Positions 37,850 through 48,725 of a DNA stretch of 64,000 bases are shown piece by piece. Source of the stretch: Chloroflexota bacterium (GTDB lineage Bacteria; Chloroflexota; Anaerolineae; Caldilineales; Caldilineaceae); assembly GCA_018969295.1 (NCBI GenBank), contig JAGWYN010000013.1, positions 45,782-109,781 on the forward strand, written 5' to 3'. Position 1 is the first letter of the stretch. Each line of letters begins with the position of its first letter. Made by a program: the position numbers and the translations under genes. The notes beneath the pieces were generated by a model that was not told the origin of the DNA, ran no database searches, and was given only the letters and a program-made list of their open reading frames with translations.

Positions 37850-39116
37850 TTTTGGTGCCTCGCACAGCTTTGCGGGCCAGTCCTGCCAGCTCTGCGGCGA
37901 TCTGGCGAGCGGCGTCTGGCGCTGCCATCGTTCGCAGCGCGTTTTCCATGGCTTGCAGACGGGCTGGGTTTGCCAGCAGGCCCGCCACCGTGGGTGCCAG
38001 CTGCTTCACCAGCTGGTCGTCCTCCACAACCATCGCCCCGCCGCGGCGCACCAATGCCAAGGCGTTGTCCAGCTGGTTGACGCTGTGCAGCGGCGCCAGG
38101 ATCGCCGGCACTCCGGCCACGGGAAATTCCCCCAGAATGCTGGCGCCTGCCCGGGCGACTGTCAGATTGGCAGCGGCCAGGGCCAGGGGCATCTCCTCGT
38201 GCAGGTAGGCGACCGGGTGGTAGCGCCGCTGCAAGGTCGCCGGGAGTGGCTGGCTGGCGGCCCAGCCTTCGTACAGCTCCCAGTCGCGCGCGCCGACGAC
38301 ATGCACCACCTGGGCCAATGGCAGCAGATCGGGCAAGAGAGCCCAGGTCGCCTGGTTGATTGCCCTGGCCCCGCTCGATCCTCCCCACACCAGCAGCAGC
38401 GGCTGCATGCTGCCATCTGGTTCGGTAAAAGTTGTGCCGAGCGCAGCAGCCAGCCGGTGGCGGGCCTCTCCTCGATCCTGTGCGGCGGCCACCACTTCCT
38501 GGCGCACCGGGTAGCCGGTCACAACAGCTTTGCCGGCTGGCGCTTCGCCGCCGAACCAGCGGGCCACCTCAGGGTAGCTGATCGCCACACGCGTCGCAAG
38601 CCTGCTGAGCAGGCGGATCGCATAGCCCGGCGTCATATCCGGCAGATAGATCAAGATTGGTCTGCGTCGCAGCCAGCAGGCGAGGGTCACGGGCCCACAG
38701 ACATAGCCCCCTGTGACAAAACAGACATCTGGCTGAAAGCGATCGACCCACGCCAGACTCTGGTGGAGCCCGCTCAGCAGCTGCCCCAGATTGCGCAGCA
38801 GCTTCAGCGGGTTGCCAACCCGCAGCTGCCCGGTGCTGACCCCTGCAAAGGGGATGCCTGCCCGTTCGACCAGTGCCTTTTCCATCCCAGTATGGCTCCC
38901 TATCCAGAGCAGCCGGACCGCCTCTGCCGGCTCGGCTGCTTTGCTGTCACTCTCTCTCCTGCGCCGATTTGGCGGCTGCACGCCTGCGCTGCTCGGGTTT
39001 GGCGGTTTCCCAGGGGAAGCGTTCGGTGGTTGACTGGAAGCTGTGAGCTGTCTGACGACGGCCAGTGCCGGATAGACGTGGCCGCCGGTCCCCCCGCCCG
39101 AGATCATCACGTTCAT
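37839..39116 (-). CDS. murG: UDP-GlcNAc--lipid-linked MurNAc-pentapeptide GlcNAc transferase MurG
   Basis: 425-residue GT-B glycosyltransferase making lipid II from lipid I at the inner face of the membrane. MISGGGTGGHVYPALAVV is the membrane-side glycine-rich loop, FVTGGYVCGPV and LLVWGGSSGARAINQ follow, and AGASILGEFPVAGVPAILAP carries the UDP-GlcNAc-binding region. The protein is about 60 residues longer than typical MurG. One extra segment (residues about 26-65, rich in Pro, Ser, Asn and Arg) separates the first helix from LLWIGSHTGMEKAL and is encoded by the part that overlaps the ftsW tail. SD AGGGAGAAAGG supports ATG 39116. Confidence 0.95.
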   Translation of the reverse strand: MNVMISGGGTGGHVYPALAVVRQLTASSQPPNASPGKPPNPSSAGVQPPNRRRRESDSKAAEPAEAVRLLWIGSHTGMEKALVERAGIPFAGVSTGQLRVGNPLKLLRNLGQLLSGLHQSLAWVDRFQPDVCFVTGGYVCGPVTLACWLRRRPILIYLPDMTPGYAIRLLSRLATRVAISYPEVARWFGGEAPAGKAVVTGYPVRQEVVAAAQDRGEARHRLAAALGTTFTEPDGSMQPLLLVWGGSSGARAINQATWALLPDLLPLAQVVHVVGARDWELYEGWAASQPLPATLQRRYHPVAYLHEEMPLALAAANLTVARAGASILGEFPVAGVPAILAPLHSVNQLDNALALVRRGGAMVVEDDQLVKQLAPTVAGLLANPARLQAMENALRTMAAPDAARQIAAELAGLARKAVRGTKNDF

Positions 39117-40278
39117 ACGCCTTTCTCCCTGTCTGCTCCCCTGTCTGTAAAGTGCGGTCGACACCGAACCGGCTGATGTTGAGCAGAATTCCGATTCCGA
39201 CCAACGACGCCACCAGCGAACTGCCTCCATAGCTCACAAAAGGGAGTGTCATGCCGGTCGGGGGGGAGACCGCCGCGATCACAGCCATGTTCAGCAGTGC
39301 TTGCAGGAGCAAGCTGGCCGTGATCCCGGTCGCCAGCAGCATGCCAAAATTGTCTGGGGCGCGCAGCGCTATCCGCAGCCCACGGTAGGCCAGCAACAAA
39401 AAGAGCAGGAGCACGAGCAATGTCCCCAGCAGCCCGAGCTCTTCGCCGATCACGCCAAAGATATTGTCGCTCCAGCTCAGGGGCAGGTACCCGGTCTGTT
39501 GGGCCAGGCCGTTGCCCAGCCCTCGCCCGAAGAGCCCGCCGCGCATCAGCGCCTGGACCCCCTGGCTCACCTGCCACTCTTCGCTGGCGACCGGGTCGCC
39601 CATCCAGGTCAGATAGTGGCTGATGCGATCGGCTGCATAGCCGGTGTATTGGACCACGAGCAGGAAGGTGGCGGCGGCCACTGCGCCGATCACCGCCAGC
39701 TGTTTCAGGTCGGCCCCGGCCACAAAGAGCATGATGGCAGAGGTCACCACGATCAGAACCGCCACGGTGATCTCCGGCTGCAACACGATCAAGACCGACA
39801 CGATTCCCATCAGCACGCCGAAGGGGAGAAGTCCGGCCCTTGCATGGCGAATTCGTGCGCCTTTGCTGTTCAACCAGGCGCTCACATAAAGGATGACGGC
39901 GATCTTGGCTGCCTCGCTGGGTTGGATGCTGCCCTGGTAGTAGGTGCGCGACGAGCCCAAACGTTCGTCGCCGATCAAGATGACAGCCAGCAGCGCCAGC
40001 AGCGTGCCCCCCATGAGCGGGACGCTCCAGCGGTTCCACAGCAGGTAGGGGATCCGGGCGGCGACGACCAGCCCGCCGGCACCCACCAACAGCCAGATGA
40101 ACTGGCGCGCGACAAAGTAGTAGGGGTTGTCAAAACCTTCTAGCCCGCGCGGATAGCTGGCGCTGAAGACCATCACCAGCCCCAAAAGCAAGAGCAGTGT
40201 AACAACGGTCAACAGTCCCCAGTCGTAGTGGCCCTGGACAGCCCGCGGACGTTCACCTGTCTTTGCGTTCACCCCCAT
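38947..40278 (-). CDS. ftsW: SEDS peptidoglycan glycosyltransferase FtsW
   Basis: 443-residue multi-pass membrane enzyme that polymerises lipid II at the septum with FtsI. About ten helices are visible from WGLLTVVTLLLLLGLVMVFSAS. The family motif PFVSYGGSSLVASLVGIGILLN lies near residue 360 (FVSYGGSS). The last ~70 residues are a polar, Arg/Glu-rich cytoplasmic tail of which 170 bp overlap the start of murG in another frame. Its start overlaps murD by 10 bp. Confidence 0.94.
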   Translation of the reverse strand: MGVNAKTGERPRAVQGHYDWGLLTVVTLLLLLGLVMVFSASYPRGLEGFDNPYYFVARQFIWLLVGAGGLVVAARIPYLLWNRWSVPLMGGTLLALLAVILIGDERLGSSRTYYQGSIQPSEAAKIAVILYVSAWLNSKGARIRHARAGLLPFGVLMGIVSVLIVLQPEITVAVLIVVTSAIMLFVAGADLKQLAVIGAVAAATFLLVVQYTGYAADRISHYLTWMGDPVASEEWQVSQGVQALMRGGLFGRGLGNGLAQQTGYLPLSWSDNIFGVIGEELGLLGTLLVLLLFLLLAYRGLRIALRAPDNFGMLLATGITASLLLQALLNMAVIAAVSPPTGMTLPFVSYGGSSLVASLVGIGILLNISRFGVDRTLQTGEQTGRKAYERDDLGRGDRRPRLSGTGRRQTAHSFQSTTERFPWETAKPEQRRRAAAKSAQERE

Positions 40279-41786
40279 CGTGGACCTCCGGTGACTTCTT
40301 CGACCAGGCGGCGGAAATGTTCGCCGCGCGCTGCAAAATCGTGATAGGCGTCGTAACTGGTGCCCCCTGGGGAGAGCAGGACGACCGTCCCTGGCCTGGC
40401 TGTGCGTGCGGCCAGGTCGACTGCCTCGTCCAGTCGGCTGACGATGGCTGTGCTGGGGGCTGTTTTGCGCAGAAACGCAGCCCGCTCCTGGACCTGGCGC
40501 ACCACCATGCTGCCGGCCGCGCCAAAACCGATCAGAAGCTCGACATGTTCGAGCGCTGCCTCGGCGAAACGATCCCAGGGCAGCTGTTTGTCCTTGCCGC
40601 CGGCCAGCAGAATCAGGCTTTGGCCGCTTTCAAAGCTGCGCATGCCAGCCACCGCCCGTTCAGGCGAGGTGGCGATGCTGTCGTTGACCCAGAGCACGCC
40701 AGCGACCTCTGCGACGGTTTCCAGGCGGTGTGGGACCCCGGCGAAACGGCGTGCCACCGTCTGCATGGCTGGCAGCGCTGCCCCGGCAGCGCCGCTGATG
40801 GCCGCAGCGGCCAGCAGGTTGCTGACATTGTGTTCCCCGCGCAGTTTGAGCTCTGCCAGCTGGCAGAATGGCTTCCCTTGGTAGAGAAGCTGGCCAGCAC
40901 TCCCCCACGCTCCGTGGTCGACCGGCTGTTGGCGGTGAAAAAGCACCAGTTTTCTGCGACCTGCTGTGGCCAGGCCGCCCATTTCTTCCAATAGGGCATC
41001 CAGAGAGGCTGCGCCCCAGCTTGACGGCAGCGGCGGGTCGCTGGCCCGCCAGCCGGCGTTGGCGACCCGCCGGGTGACCGCATCCTCGGCACTCAAGACC
41101 AGCGTGCCATCGGTCGGCAGAGAGCGCAGCAGATTGAATTTAGCTGCTGCATATGCTGTCATCCCGGCATGGCGGTCCAGGTGGTTGGGTGTGAGGTTGA
41201 GGAGTGCAGCAATGTCCGGGCCGATTCCTGCGACTGGGCCCCACGCCCAACGCTCGTCAAACAATTCCAGTTGAAAGCTGCTCAGCTCCAGCACAATGCA
41301 TTCCCCGGCGGCGATCTGATCCAGCCGGTCGATCAGCGGGGTCCCGATGTTCCCTCCGACATGGGTGCGTCGGCCGCTGGCGGCCAGCATCTCGCCGACC
41401 AGCGTTGTCGTCGTCGTTTTGCCGCTGCTGCCGGTGATGGCCAGGATCGGCCCCAGCCCACGCTGGCGCGCCAGCTGCAGGGTGAGCAGGCTGTCGTTGC
41501 TCAGGCGGATCTGCCTCCGGATCGCCTCCTGGACGATCGGCAGCTGCGCCGGCACGCCGCCGCTCAGACAGAGCAGGTCGCACCCGTCCAGCAGCTCCAG
41601 CGGGTGTCCCCCCAGCGCCTGTCGAACAGGCAGCGTTCCCAGCTGTTCCAACTCGGCGGTCAGCTGTTCTGCCGGGGCAACGTCGCTCAGGGTGACCTGT
41701 GCCCCGGCAGCCACGAAAAAACGGGCCAAGGCGATGCCCTGCCGGGCCATCCCCAATATCACGATCCGCCATCCCTGAAACGACAT
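40269..41786 (-). CDS. murD: UDP-N-acetylmuramoylalanine--D-glutamate ligase MurD
   Basis: 505-residue Mur ligase adding D-Glu. IVILGMARQGIALARFF is the UDP-binding start, AITGSSGKTTTTTLVGEML the ATP loop, and LILLAGGKDKQLPWDRF plus LLSPGGTSYDAYHDFAARGEHFRRLV (the SxxxSYDxF-like end) identify MurD. It is slightly long, with an insertion around residues 255-300. SD GAAGGGAC precedes ATG 41786. Confidence 0.96.
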   Translation of the reverse strand: MSFQGWRIVILGMARQGIALARFFVAAGAQVTLSDVAPAEQLTAELEQLGTLPVRQALGGHPLELLDGCDLLCLSGGVPAQLPIVQEAIRRQIRLSNDSLLTLQLARQRGLGPILAITGSSGKTTTTTLVGEMLAASGRRTHVGGNIGTPLIDRLDQIAAGECIVLELSSFQLELFDERWAWGPVAGIGPDIAALLNLTPNHLDRHAGMTAYAAAKFNLLRSLPTDGTLVLSAEDAVTRRVANAGWRASDPPLPSSWGAASLDALLEEMGGLATAGRRKLVLFHRQQPVDHGAWGSAGQLLYQGKPFCQLAELKLRGEHNVSNLLAAAAISGAAGAALPAMQTVARRFAGVPHRLETVAEVAGVLWVNDSIATSPERAVAGMRSFESGQSLILLAGGKDKQLPWDRFAEAALEHVELLIGFGAAGSMVVRQVQERAAFLRKTAPSTAIVSRLDEAVDLAARTARPGTVVLLSPGGTSYDAYHDFAARGEHFRRLVEEVTGGPRWG

Positions 41787-41822
41787 CTGTCCCTTCCCAG
41801 CCCGGCCTGCTCTCTGGCCGGT

Positions 41823-42851
41823 TCAGATCAACGCCAACGCCACCCCCAACATCCCAGAGAGGACGGAGGCAATAAAGAACCGTTCCTTGACCTGCATTTC
41901 GCTCCATCCCAACAATTCAAAATGGTGGTGGAGCGGGGCCATTTTGAAAACGCGCCGTCCCTGTCCGTACAGCCGCCGGGTGAGCTTGAAATAGCTGACC
42001 TGGACCATGACGCTCAGGGCTTCGGCGGCAAAGACCAGCCCGATGACCGGGAGCAGCAGCCACTGGCCAGTCATGATGGAGACCAGCCCCAGTGTGGCCC
42101 CGAGCGGCAGGCTGCCGGCATCTCCCATGATCAGCTGTGCCGGGTGGGCATTGTACCAGAGAAATCCCATCAATGCCCCGGTCAACGCAAAACAAAAAAT
42201 GGCCAGGTAGAGCTGATTTTGCATATAGGCGATCGTGCCGTAACAGGCGAAGGCCACCAAGCTTGTACTGCCCGCCAGGCTGTCCAGTCCATCGGTGAAA
42301 TTGACTGCGTTGCTGGTCAAGTACAAGATAGCGATCGTCGCCGGGATGATCAGCGGGCCAACCCGAAAGTAGTCCACGTAGGTCGGCACACCGACATAGT
42401 CCCACTGTGGCGGGCCATAATAGAGCACCAGGCCGATGATGGCGGCAAAGAGGCCTTGGAAGGCGCTTTTCATCCGCGGGCTCATCCCTTCGCCGCGCCC
42501 GCGAAGCCCCCGGATTCCTTGCCAGTCGTCGATCGCCCCCAGCACGACATGCGAGCCCAGGCAGAAAAAGAGGAGCAGGGTGCTCTGTCCGATCGCGTCC
42601 ATGCCCAGCAGGTTGACGATGTTGAGCAGCCCGATGATCACCAGAACTGGCACCACAAAGAGCACGCCCCCCATCGTCGGCGTGCCAGTTTTGAGCTGGT
42701 GGTGGCCCGGCTGTTCGATGCGGATCTGTTTGCCGATCCCTTTGTACTGCAGAAAACGGATCAGCGGCCGTCCCCAGAGCACGGCAAACAAGAAGCTGAT
42801 CGTGCCCAGACTCAGCGCATAGGCCATGCGCGGTTCTAACGGATTATCCAT
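41823..42851 (-). CDS. mraY: Phospho-N-acetylmuramoyl-pentapeptide-transferase MraY
   Basis: 342-residue integral membrane enzyme transferring phospho-MurNAc-pentapeptide to undecaprenyl phosphate (lipid I). Conserved loops are present: GTPTMGGVLFV, GAIDDWQGI (Asp-Asp), AVNFTDGLDSLAGS, IMGDAGSLPLGATLG and MAPLHHHFELLGW (His-His-His). ATG 42851 with CAGGAGCC upstream overlaps the murF stop by 8 bp; a longer start at 42893 would intrude on murF without an SD. Confidence 0.97.
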   Translation of the reverse strand: MDNPLEPRMAYALSLGTISFLFAVLWGRPLIRFLQYKGIGKQIRIEQPGHHQLKTGTPTMGGVLFVVPVLVIIGLLNIVNLLGMDAIGQSTLLLFFCLGSHVVLGAIDDWQGIRGLRGRGEGMSPRMKSAFQGLFAAIIGLVLYYGPPQWDYVGVPTYVDYFRVGPLIIPATIAILYLTSNAVNFTDGLDSLAGSTSLVAFACYGTIAYMQNQLYLAIFCFALTGALMGFLWYNAHPAQLIMGDAGSLPLGATLGLVSIMTGQWLLLPVIGLVFAAEALSVMVQVSYFKLTRRLYGQGRRVFKMAPLHHHFELLGWSEMQVKERFFIASVLSGMLGVALALI

Positions 42852-44400
42852 CACCTGGCTCCTGCCCGATACCGCTGGTTGTGGCGGCTGCACCGGTAAT
42901 TTCGGCGACGATTATGTCCATCCCCACTGCTCTGCTCCCTTTGACCAGCACCAGGTCGCCGGCGCGCAGCAGTTGGCGCAGCTGGTCGATTGCGCTGCTG
43001 TGGTCTGGCAGCATGGACAGCCGGTCCTCGGGAAAACCGGCTGCCAGCGCCGCCTCCCCGAGGACACGGCCCAGTTGTCCGACGGTCAGCAGCAGGTCGA
43101 CCACCTCGCTGGCTCGCCATCCGACCCGTTGGTGTCCTTCGTGCTCGTAGCTGCCCAGCTCCAGCATCTCTCCCAGCACGGCAATGCGTCTGCCGCCGGC
43201 TGTGGGTGGGATATCTGCCAGCAGGTTGAGTGCGGCGATCATGCTGGCCGGGCTGGCATTGTAGGTGTCGTCGATCACCGTGCTGCCGTGGAGGCCGTTC
43301 ACTGCAACCAGGCGCAGCTGGCCCGCCATGCTCTGCATGCCGGCGACGATCTCTCCCCAACTCAGCCCCTCGACCAGCCCTACTGCGGTCGCGCACAGCG
43401 CTGTATGCACGCTGTGCTGGCCCAACAGGGGGACTTTGACATGCACCGACTCGGCCCGTGTGCTGCCGGGTGCTCGGTAGTGCAACCGAAAGCGAAGCCC
43501 TTCCAACCCCATTCCTTCGATCGCATCGGCCCACAGATCGGCTTCGGGCGACAGCCCATAGCGGAAGATACGGGCAGAGGTCAGCGCGGTCATGGCCCGT
43601 ACGCGCAGGTCGTCCCAGTTCAAAATGGCGACTCCTCCGTCTGCGGCGCTGGGCAGGGCCTGGACCAACTCGGCTTTGGCCTGGGCGATCCGTTCGATCG
43701 TGCCGAGCCTGCTCAGATGGACAGGGCCGACGTTGGTCACTACCCCGACCTGGGGGCGGGCCAGCTGGCAGAGCCGTTCGATCTCGCCCAGCCCATACAT
43801 TCCCATCTCGAACACAGCACAGGCATGTTCGGTGTTCAGCCCCAGCAGCGCCAAAGGCAGCCCTTGTTCGCTGTTGAGGTTGCCTGGGGAGGCGTGGGTC
43901 CTGTAGCGCTGGCGCAGCACGCTGGCTGTCAGCTCTTTGGTGCTGGTTTTGCCGACGCTGCCGGTCACCCCGACCACCCGGAGTGTCGGGGCAGTGCGAT
44001 GCACCCGTTGGAAAGCGCCTGTCTGTTGGAGGGCGGCCACGCTGTTGGGGACCAGATAGGCCAGCGGCGAGGAGCTGGGCCGCCCAGGCCGCTGGCTTTC
44101 CGGCCGCGCTGTTGTGCAGTCGATCAGGATGGCGCCAGCGGCCTGGGCGGCGGCCCGGCCCCGTTCTTCGACCAGCAGTGCTTGCGCGCCGTTGCGCAGT
44201 GCGTCGGCCAGAAAGGCATGGCCGTCGGCTTTGGACCCCTGCAGCGCCACAAACAGATCGCCCGGCACGACAGCGCGGCTGTCCAGCGCGACATGTGCGA
44301 TCGGGGCAGGGGGCACCGACAGCGGGGGGAGCTCGCCGGTCAGGGCTGTCCACAACGTATGCTGTGTGATCGAGGTCGGCAGGTAGGGTTGCTCAGTCAT
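42844..44400 (-). CDS. murF: UDP-N-acetylmuramoyl-tripeptide--D-alanyl-D-alanine ligase MurF
   Basis: 518-residue Mur ligase adding D-Ala-D-Ala to the UDP-MurNAc-tripeptide. HVALDSRAVVPGDLFVALQG is the MurF/MurE-type N domain (quoted as DSRAVVPGDLFVAL), GVTGSVGKTSTKELTA the ATP loop, NLNSEQGLPLALLGL the linker characteristic of MurF, and VIDDTYNASPASMIAAL completes the active site. It adjoins ftsI directly, without murE between them. Confidence 0.96.
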   Translation of the reverse strand: MTEQPYLPTSITQHTLWTALTGELPPLSVPPAPIAHVALDSRAVVPGDLFVALQGSKADGHAFLADALRNGAQALLVEERGRAAAQAAGAILIDCTTARPESQRPGRPSSSPLAYLVPNSVAALQQTGAFQRVHRTAPTLRVVGVTGSVGKTSTKELTASVLRQRYRTHASPGNLNSEQGLPLALLGLNTEHACAVFEMGMYGLGEIERLCQLARPQVGVVTNVGPVHLSRLGTIERIAQAKAELVQALPSAADGGVAILNWDDLRVRAMTALTSARIFRYGLSPEADLWADAIEGMGLEGLRFRLHYRAPGSTRAESVHVKVPLLGQHSVHTALCATAVGLVEGLSWGEIVAGMQSMAGQLRLVAVNGLHGSTVIDDTYNASPASMIAALNLLADIPPTAGGRRIAVLGEMLELGSYEHEGHQRVGWRASEVVDLLLTVGQLGRVLGEAALAAGFPEDRLSMLPDHSSAIDQLRQLLRAGDLVLVKGSRAVGMDIIVAEITGAAATTSGIGQEPGDG

Positions 44401-44409
44401 ATAGCCTCC

Positions 44410-46253
<1,844 letters not shown>

Positions 46254-46257
<4 letters not shown>

Positions 46258-46847
46258 GGCATCCAGCGTCTCCGTACTTCTGTGAACCAATGAAAGAGAG
46301 CGGCAGATCCTTGCTGGGCCTGCTGAAGAACCCAGCTGCCCCCAGCGTCGACCCCTCGCCCGGCGGCCGCCCAGAAACCCTCTCCAGCGGTTGCGGGCTG
46401 CTGCATGCGCCCGACGGTTGTCGGAGAGGGTTGGGCGTCAGACAGTTCCAAGGGTGCCTGGCGGCTGGCATAGACCGGTGCCATTGCGGGTCGATACCCT
46501 TGGGCCAGGGCATACTGCTCGATCTGGCGCAACGACGTCGCGGCAGTGATCGCGTAGACCAGTTCGCTGTTTTGTCGTTCGAGCTGCTGGCGCTGCGCTT
46601 CAAGCCCCCGCAACTGGCGTTGTTCTTGGGCGATCTGAACGTTGAACCAGACCTGGAAAAGCATGCCGGCTGCCAGCGCAGTGACGGCAACCAGCACCAA
46701 CAGGTACTGACGCGCGTTGGCTGGCAGCCAGATCAGCTCGATCCCTCTGCTCCATCTGCCTTGGACCCAGCTCTGCGGCCAGGGAGCATTCAACTCGGAG
46801 GGGACTGTAGAGGAGACTGTAGAAGACAGGCCGCTGCGTTGTAACAT
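46254..46847 (-). CDS. FtsL/DivIC-like septum protein
   Basis: 197 residues: about 50 cytoplasmic residues, one membrane helix (QYLLVLVAVTALAAGMLFQVW, quoted as YLLVLVAVTALAAGMLF), then a coiled-coil stretch (AQEQRQLRGLEAQRQQLERQ) and a REIEQYA-like element (LRQIEQYALAQGY) that matches FtsL/DivIC septum-formation proteins. A longer Pro/Gln/Ala-rich extracytoplasmic tail follows. The position between rsmH and ftsI is where ftsL normally sits. ATG 46847 has GAGG upstream. Sequence similarity in this family is low, so the call relies on layout and context. Confidence 0.8.
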
Positions 46848-46910
46848 CCCCACACCTCGCTCGAATCATGTTGTCTCTACCGGTTCACGGTACAACGGGT
46901 TTGCAGTGTA

Positions 46911-46938
46911 GTAGAGGCGACGCATGCGTCGCCCCTAC
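46911..46938. repeat. 28-bp palindromic intergenic repeat
   Basis: An 18-bp perfect palindrome GGCGACGCATGCGTCGCC (46916-46933) extends to 28 bp with one mismatch, flanked by GTAG and CTAC. It lies in the 182-bp rsmH/ftsL gap. It resembles short palindromic elements dispersed in many bacterial genomes and can form a stable RNA hairpin inside the dcw transcript. Nearby (about 46970-47030) are imperfect GTGATG/GTGTGA direct and inverted repeats. Confidence 0.75.
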
Positions 46939-47029
46939 ACTACGGAAGGCTGTCTTGGCCTCCGAATTTTGTGATCCGTGATGAGTGGTGTGAGGGAGGG
47001 CCAGTAGCTCACTTGTCACACATCACGCT

Positions 47030-48007
47030 TCACACCAGATTGAAGGGCAGCTTTTCGGCAACACGAAGTTTGGCCGAACGGCTGCGTGGGTTGCGGTTCA
47101 CCTCGTCGCCCTCGGCCATCACGGGCTTTCGAGTGAGAATCCGCAACGTTGGCTGGCGCTCGTAGCCACCATATCGGTGTGTGGGGTCAGCCACATAGAC
47201 ACGAGCCTCCTCTGCCATCCACCGTTTGACGATCCGATCCTCCAGGCTGTGAAAGCTGATCACAGCCAGACGGCCACCTGGTCGCAGCAGACGGAGTGCC
47301 TGGGGCAACACCGCCTCGATTTGCTGCAGTTCCTGGTTGACCAGGATGCGCAGCGCCTGGAAGACGCGGGTCGCCGGGTGGAGGCGGGCGCCACGGCGCC
47401 CGCCAACGGCGTTTTCGATCGCTTCTGCCAGCGCTGTAGTTGTGGCAAACGGCCGGTGCTGGACCAGGTACCTTGCAATCCGCCGGCTCTGTGGCTCTTC
47501 CCCAAAGCGGAAAAAAAGCTCGGCCAGCTCCTGCTCGGGCCATTCGTTGACCACCTCGGCTGCGCTGGGGGACTGTTCCGGGTCAAAGCGCATGTCGAGC
47601 GGCCCCTGTTGAGAAAATGAAAAGCCCCTGTCCGGCGTCTGTAACTGGAAGCTGCTCACTCCTAAGTCCAACAGGACGCCATCAACTGGGGCAAATGCGT
47701 ACGCTGCCGCTACCGCTTCCAGCTGGGCAAATTCGCTCTGGTGCAGGACCAGGCGCTGTGCGGCCAGTGCGTCGGCAAGGCGTACTGAGATTCGCCGAAT
47801 GGCGGCTGGGTCCGCATCGATTCCCAATAGACGACCATTGGGTGCGGAACGAGCCAGCAAGGCTTCGGTGTGACCACCACCTCCTGCGGTGCCGTCGATT
47901 AACCAGGCGCCTGGCTTGACAGCGAGACCATCAAGCACCTGGTTCAACAACACCGGCTCATGGGAAGCAGTGGCCGGATCTGCGGCGATGGGCAGGCGAT
48001 CTCCCAT
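47030..48007 (-). CDS. rsmH: 16S rRNA (cytosine(1402)-N(4))-methyltransferase RsmH
   Basis: 325-residue SAM-dependent methyltransferase (formerly MraW). SHEPVLLNQVLDGL, LIDGTAGGGGHTEALL (SAM loop), VDGVLLDLGVSSFQLQTPDRGFSF (quoted as LLDLGVSSFQL) and AVISFHSLEDRIVKRW are family hallmarks. It methylates C1402 in the ribosomal P site. It is the second gene of the dcw operon, 3 bp after mraZ. Confidence 0.97.
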   Translation of the reverse strand: MGDRLPIAADPATASHEPVLLNQVLDGLAVKPGAWLIDGTAGGGGHTEALLARSAPNGRLLGIDADPAAIRRISVRLADALAAQRLVLHQSEFAQLEAVAAAYAFAPVDGVLLDLGVSSFQLQTPDRGFSFSQQGPLDMRFDPEQSPSAAEVVNEWPEQELAELFFRFGEEPQSRRIARYLVQHRPFATTTALAEAIENAVGGRRGARLHPATRVFQALRILVNQELQQIEAVLPQALRLLRPGGRLAVISFHSLEDRIVKRWMAEEARVYVADPTHRYGGYERQPTLRILTRKPVMAEGDEVNRNPRSRSAKLRVAEKLPFNLV

Positions 48008-48010
48008 TAT

Positions 48011-48445
48011 TTAGAGACTTAAGGTGCTAAAAAAGTCGCCGGTGAAGTCGACATCCGCCAACACACCTGCTACTTTTTCCTCCCAGAGAGCCGGTTTCCA
48101 CAGCTCTATGAATTTATTCATCCCCGCTACGACCACATCCCCTTCGATCTGGGCGTGGCTGCGCAGCCGTGGACTCAACAAAATTCGCCCTTGCCCATCT
48201 GGCTGGGCATCTTCCGCAGCGCTAAAAAAAGCACGGCGAAACGCAGCAGACCTGGGGTCAGTCAACGGCAGTGCACTGACTTTGTCTGCCAGTCGATCCC
48301 ATTCTACCTGTGGAAACAACAGCAGACAACGATCTACAGGGTTGCGTGTCAACACCAGCCCAGTCGCCAGTTCGTTCCGGTATTTTGACGGAATTGTCAG
48401 CCGGCCTTTGGCGTCCAGTGTGTGCGTGTATTCGCCCAGAAACAT
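48011..48445 (-). CDS. mraZ: Transcriptional regulator MraZ
   Basis: 144 residues, two AbrB-like MraZ half-domains: MFLGEYTHTLDAKGRLTIPSK and, in the second half, QGRILLSPRLRSHAQI with FIELW near 115. MraZ binds GTGGG-type repeats and represses its own dcw operon. ATG 48445 begins at the conserved FLGEY; the SD is weak. Its operator is found about 280 bp upstream. Confidence 0.96.
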   Translation of the reverse strand: MFLGEYTHTLDAKGRLTIPSKYRNELATGLVLTRNPVDRCLLLFPQVEWDRLADKVSALPLTDPRSAAFRRAFFSAAEDAQPDGQGRILLSPRLRSHAQIEGDVVVAGMNKFIELWKPALWEEKVAGVLADVDFTGDFFSTLSL

Positions 48446-48725
48446 ATCGGTTGCGCTGTTGTCCGCAAAAACTGCTCTTCGCAAAAACTGCTGCCTGGTG
48501 CGATCATTTTTTGTTTTCTGTTGCCTCGGCTCTTTGCAGAAAACTTTGCTCCCCGGGAGTCAGCCCGGGCCGTAATGAGTGATGCGCAACCGATAGCGCC
48601 ATATCTGGTGCGGCAGATCTGGGCGTACTGCGCACCACCCATTACTATTGAAACACCCCGAACAACAGGTAACTCTCGTCTTCAAACATCTTCAAAAAAA
48701 TGGGGGGCGAAAAAGCTTTGTTTGT
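48446..48725 (-). other. Long 5' leader of the mraZ/dcw transcript
   Basis: About 280 bp between the MraZ operator and mraZ without a convincing gene. It holds a hairpin CCCGGG-agtcag-CCCGGG (about 48551-48568), a further imperfect stem GTGCGGCAG/CTGCGCAC (about 48610-48637) and a direct repeat GCAAAAACTGC (two copies, about 48467-48493). A structured leader with a regulatory role is possible, but no known riboswitch or T-box was recognised. Confidence 0.5.

Noticed and set aside
42851..44353. Second long frame inside murF (about 500 codons)
   Set aside because: Arg/Pro/Gly-rich shadow frame of murF without domain features.
48397..48642. Upstream leader peptide overlapping mraZ (minus strand)
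   Set aside because: No SD, no similarity to known leader peptides, and the frame runs into mraZ in a different phase.
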